Assembly (NCBI RefSeq): GCF_001723175.1
Contig: NC_064655.1
Location: 806,001 to 870,000 of the forward strand
Source: Penicillium oxalicum
Taxonomy: Eukaryota > Ascomycota > Eurotiomycetes > Eurotiales > Aspergillaceae
DNA: 64,000 nucleotides
Direction of reading: 5' to 3'
Part shown: positions 60,784-64,000 of the stretch, piece by piece
Layout: each line of letters begins with the position of its first letter
Position numbering within the stretch: the first letter of the stretch is position 1
The notes under the pieces: generated by a model
What the model saw: only the letters and a program-made list of their open reading frames with translations
Told to the model about the DNA's origin: nothing
Database searches by the model: none
Position numbers and translations under genes: made by a program

Positions 60784-63318
60784 TTATTCATCCTGCAATA
60801 GAACCTTCAACTTCTCAAGCTTGTCTTCGCAGTGCACTTCCATTTGCATAATCACATCCACGGCGTCCTTCTTGGTGATCAGCAATTGTGACACTAGCCA
60901 GAAATTGTACCCGTTCTTGTAGAAGCCCATTGAAGCCCATTCATCCTTTGGAATTTGGCGGCTGAGGGCGATCCAGTAGTCGCGCCAGCGGTTCAAGGCT
61001 GTACGGATTGAACCTAGAATCGAGTCCTCGGGGATCATGCTCTTGTTCCATCCGCCCTCCGCCTGCGTGGGCTGAATGACAAGAGCCTGGCGTCTGATCA
61101 GGCCCACAAGGCTCATGTGTGTATTGATAAAAGCGAACAGAACTGCAGAAATTGTTATGGATCGATCAGCATCTATGATCCGGGAGCGCGGGACACTTGA
61201 CACCTACCGTGAATGACAATGAACATATCCAAAATGGTGAGCTGGAAGCGAGGCATAGATGGCGAAGGTGCAGGGCTACCCTGCGGGGATATTTCAAACA
61301 TATGCTGAAAGGCCTGAAAAATCGACAGGTCGCGTGTGAATCGAAAATTTGGATCCTGAAAGGGATGTGAAGATCGGAACAAGGCTTCTTCGCAAGGCAA
61401 TTCGCTCTCCAATTCAGAATGAGTCAGACGGCACGGATAGTTTTGATAGAAGAAAAAAGCACAGTCCAACAAGGACATGAGACTAATGGTCCTATTTGCT
61501 AGTCAGTGAGCGACCATTGAGTGGTTCAGCCATTACATCGTGGTCCATACCGTATACGGCACTCCCTTTGAATCCACAATTGCTCATCAAACTGTTCCTC
61601 GTCCAGCACATGCCGGACCTTGACAAGATTCAGACGGCGGGCGACCTGCCTGTTGATTAGTGGCATGTTCCAAGCGGAGAAAGCGAGAAGAAATTCCGTC
61701 CATAAGCCTGCCTACCTTCAAAACCTCGCTGAACCGATTCTCCATTGCCCGGTTCTTTGACGAACGGCTCCCCGCCCAGTATTGAACAATCAGGATGACG
61801 AAGCCGGCCTGAAACGCTTGGAATTTCGTCCAATCGGTGAGCTCGTCCCCGGGACTTTGAAGCCCCGCGTAGGTGCCTGCAACCTCAAACTCGCGTGAAT
61901 ACATGTGGCTGGAGAATATGTACAGTTCAGCGATGTCCAGCATTCGCTTCGCCAAGTGTGCCTCCCTTGGGTCAGAGCTGTACATGGCTCCGAAAAACGC
62001 CACTGCGGCCAACAACGGCGTCCCAACAGTCTCCAAGTTGAAAGTCGGGATGTGAATCATGGCGCAGCTTGGCTGCCAGTATTTAAAGTAAAGCGAGACG
62101 AATTTGCGCACGCGGGCCGTCGTAAGCAGAAACCCCAGATTCGCCGAAATCTCCTCTTGTGACTTGGCATCCAAGGGTAATGTCCAGACGCGCGCCAATA
62201 TTGATTGGACTAAAGCCATCGCGAAAGGCTGTTCGGGTTCAAACAACGTCGTCTGTCCGGACAGGGCCAAGTGTCCGTTGGGTGTCGGTGTAGCAAAATT
62301 GCCCGTGTAGGTAGCCTGAGCCGGATACGAGCCGTCTACATTTTTATGCCCATCGCCGAAAGGTCCATTAAAGAAGTCCAAGAAAGTGTCTTGGAAGAAT
62401 GGGAGGTTGTTGAGATCGGTTCCCCCAAAATTGGCAGGGAGACCGGCCTGATCTCCCTGCATGCCCATGCCCATGGATTGAAAAATCTCCCCGTCCGGGC
62501 TGCTCTCTTCCAGCGGAGTTTTGTTGTTACAGACCATACTCCGTTCCACATCGTTCCGTGGAGGTAGTCTGAATCCCTCGGTGAATGATTCGGTGCCGCC
62601 GTTCAGCAAGAATTTGATCGACCCGCGATCCGATGGTTGTCTGCATAACGGTGGTCTTCGTGGGTTCGGCGAGTGTTTCCCTGCATCCCAGATCAGCCCT
62701 AATTGGAATCGATTCCCCCGCGCAGAGTCGCTCGCGTCGTACCATCCTCCGTACTAGGAGCGGGGCTTGGCCCATTTGCATTCTCGCAAATGAAGCCTCT
62801 TTTCACACAGGATTCGCATGGTGTGTTGCCGTCGCAGCGCAATTTCATCGCGGTGCACTAAGACCACCTCAGTCAGTTCAATGTCCATTCCTCGCGGACG
62901 GAGATTCGACCCCGGCTTCGGCGCCACCCCAGGATCGGCTTACCGATTGGCATGCATGTCGCCGTCGGCCTCTTTGACCCGTCTCAGGGATTTTGCGATC
63001 GCCGCGCTCTCTACAGTCGGTGTAGTGATCCCGAAGATTATCGCTGGGGGCCGCACGTCAGCTTCGCCGCACTTCTTTCTAATCAGGATGAGAGAGGGCG
63101 TCTGTGACGACAAACCATCGCGCGAAGGATTCGGTACAGAACACGCAGGAATAGGGTTTCAAGCCGGAATCTATCGAGATTGAGCCACGAATCGGGGACA
63201 AAGGAGCTGCAGGGCGGGGCAACAACATACGTCTGAGATGATGCCGCTTCAAATGATCAATGCGCGTGAAGCCCCGCTGACATATGGTGCAGCGAAAGTG
63301 CTTCTCGGCGGGCTTCAT
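60784..63318 (-). CDS. Transcription factor with C2H2 fingers and a Zn2Cys6 cluster (RegA-like)
   Basis: Nuclear regulator. Eight exons (63318-63231, 63170-63116, 63043-62944, 62857-62743, 62680-61716, 61645-61551, 61491-61208, 61142-60784) give 686 aa. Two C2H2 fingers come first: FRCTICQRGFTRIDHLKRHHLRRH, read as CX2C...HX3-4H, then YSCVFCTESFARCDNLRDHY. A Zn2Cys6 cluster follows: RRRHACQSCTAMKLRCDG, then NTPCESCVKRGFIC. Next is the conserved SDRGSIKFLLNGGTESFTE...F motif and a fungal-specific TF domain (PF04082) with FKYWQPSCAMIHIPTF and LLAAVAFFGAMYSSD. Three introns fall inside the DNA-binding region, one splitting the Zn2Cys6 motif after ACQS. Eurotiales annotate proteins of this architecture as C6 and C2H2 RegA-like factors. 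Targets are unknown; the neighbouring pectinase is only a positional candidate. Confidence 0.88.
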
Positions 63319-64000
63319 ATTTGTCCATCGGGGAGGAGGATGGACCAGATGAGGGGAAACGCAAGAGAAGGTTCGTCAGAGGCCGAGGGAGGGCAAATGG
63401 AGAGGGAAAAAGAAGGTTTGGGCGCAGGAGAAGAATGTAAGATGATTGATAGCTTAATGCATTGGATAAGATTTAGGGGTCTCGGTATTGCCGGCGTATT
63501 TGTACCGGCAGATGGCACGCGGTGCCCGCTGCCGTCGACAAGTGACCCTCCCTGAGACTGCACGTGGTGGTGTGTTACAGCCGTCAAGTTGTCTGGTCGG
63601 GTCTGGGTATCATTGGTATAGGTATGGTAAGGCCGTACGGAATCACGGGGTGGATGATATCACCATCAGTCTTATCGACGACAGCTCTGGTAGCTTTTCT
63701 CCACATCTCCGAAACACGCGGGAGCCTGAGTGAGGAGGAGATTCCATTCGCCCACAAGGCGCATCCTAATTGTGTCTGCGCAACAAATATGATCCACAAG
63801 CATTTGACGCAGAGGGTGAGCCAGGCTCGTGAAATGCCGAATGCACGCTTTGCAGAATCCACCCCGTCCTTCTTGGTCTCTCCGGCCATGCACACGAGAT
63901 GGATCGAAGGCAACCATCTCATTTCATGGCTGAAGTGGCTGGAAGCCACTAAGTAACTCTAAACTAAAAAGATACCCCGCGGAGTGTGGGTAGCATCTGG
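63319..64000. other. Regulator promoter and right edge of window
   Basis: Upstream of the regulator start; no supported coding sequence reaches the window end, though a gene starting beyond 64000 cannot be excluded. Confidence 0.4.

Overview
The window is nuclear DNA from a filamentous ascomycete. Genes are split by short introns (about 45-215 nt) with GTRNGT donors, CTAAC/CTGAC-type branch sites and AG acceptors. The gene content (HR-PKS, GH72 glucanosyltransferase, Skt5, Rec8, 2-methylisocitrate lyase, DUF3237, a C6+C2H2 regulator) points to Eurotiales, probably an Aspergillus/Penicillium relative. The species is inference. I rebuilt gene models by hand: exons were joined where splice sites, codon phase and family conservation agreed, and complete models sum to whole codons.

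Layout. 0-3 kb: two divergent paralogous genes of unknown function. 3.9-5.3 kb: an aminoglycoside-phosphotransferase-like gene broken by one in-frame stop. 5.9-8.4 kb: a nine-exon Trk potassium transporter (-). 10.6-12.7 kb: mitochondrial 2-methylisocitrate lyase (+), followed by a 20-bp tandem repeat. 13.7-15.6 kb: GPI-anchored GH72 beta-1,3-glucanosyltransferase (-). 17.5-29.6 kb: a compact polyketide locus with a DHA2 MFS exporter (-), an FSH-family serine hydrolase (-) and, divergent from it, a full highly reducing PKS (+; KS-AT-DH-MT-ER-KR-ACP). 30.5 kb: an intron-containing tRNA-Leu(AAG). 32.7-34.2 kb: a DUF3237 protein with a duplicated finger exon (-). 36.2-38.5 kb: REC8 meiotic kleisin (-). 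39.8-42.6 kb: ARG5,6 (-). 44.4-45.0 kb: synaptobrevin (-). 45-49.9 kb: gene-poor, one possible orphan. 49.9-52.8 kb: Skt5/Chs4 chitin synthase activator with a CaaX tail (+). 53.9-55.3 kb: LigB/DOPA extradiol dioxygenase (+). 55.5-57.4 kb: divergent mitochondrial pair NDUFA2-like (-) and MPC2 (+). 58.4-60.3 kb: GH28 exopolygalacturonase (+), convergent with a C2H2 + Zn2Cys6 transcription factor (60.8-63.3 kb, -).

How genes may work together. The clearest functional unit is the three-gene PKS locus. The PKS ends at its ACP with no release domain, the neighbouring FSH hydrolase is the family that offloads such products in trans (LovG type), and the MFS gene is a plausible exporter. GH72 and Skt5 both serve the cell wall but are far apart. 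The rest is mainly housekeeping (arginine synthesis, secretion, meiosis, respiration, pyruvate import, potassium uptake) interleaved with accessory genes.
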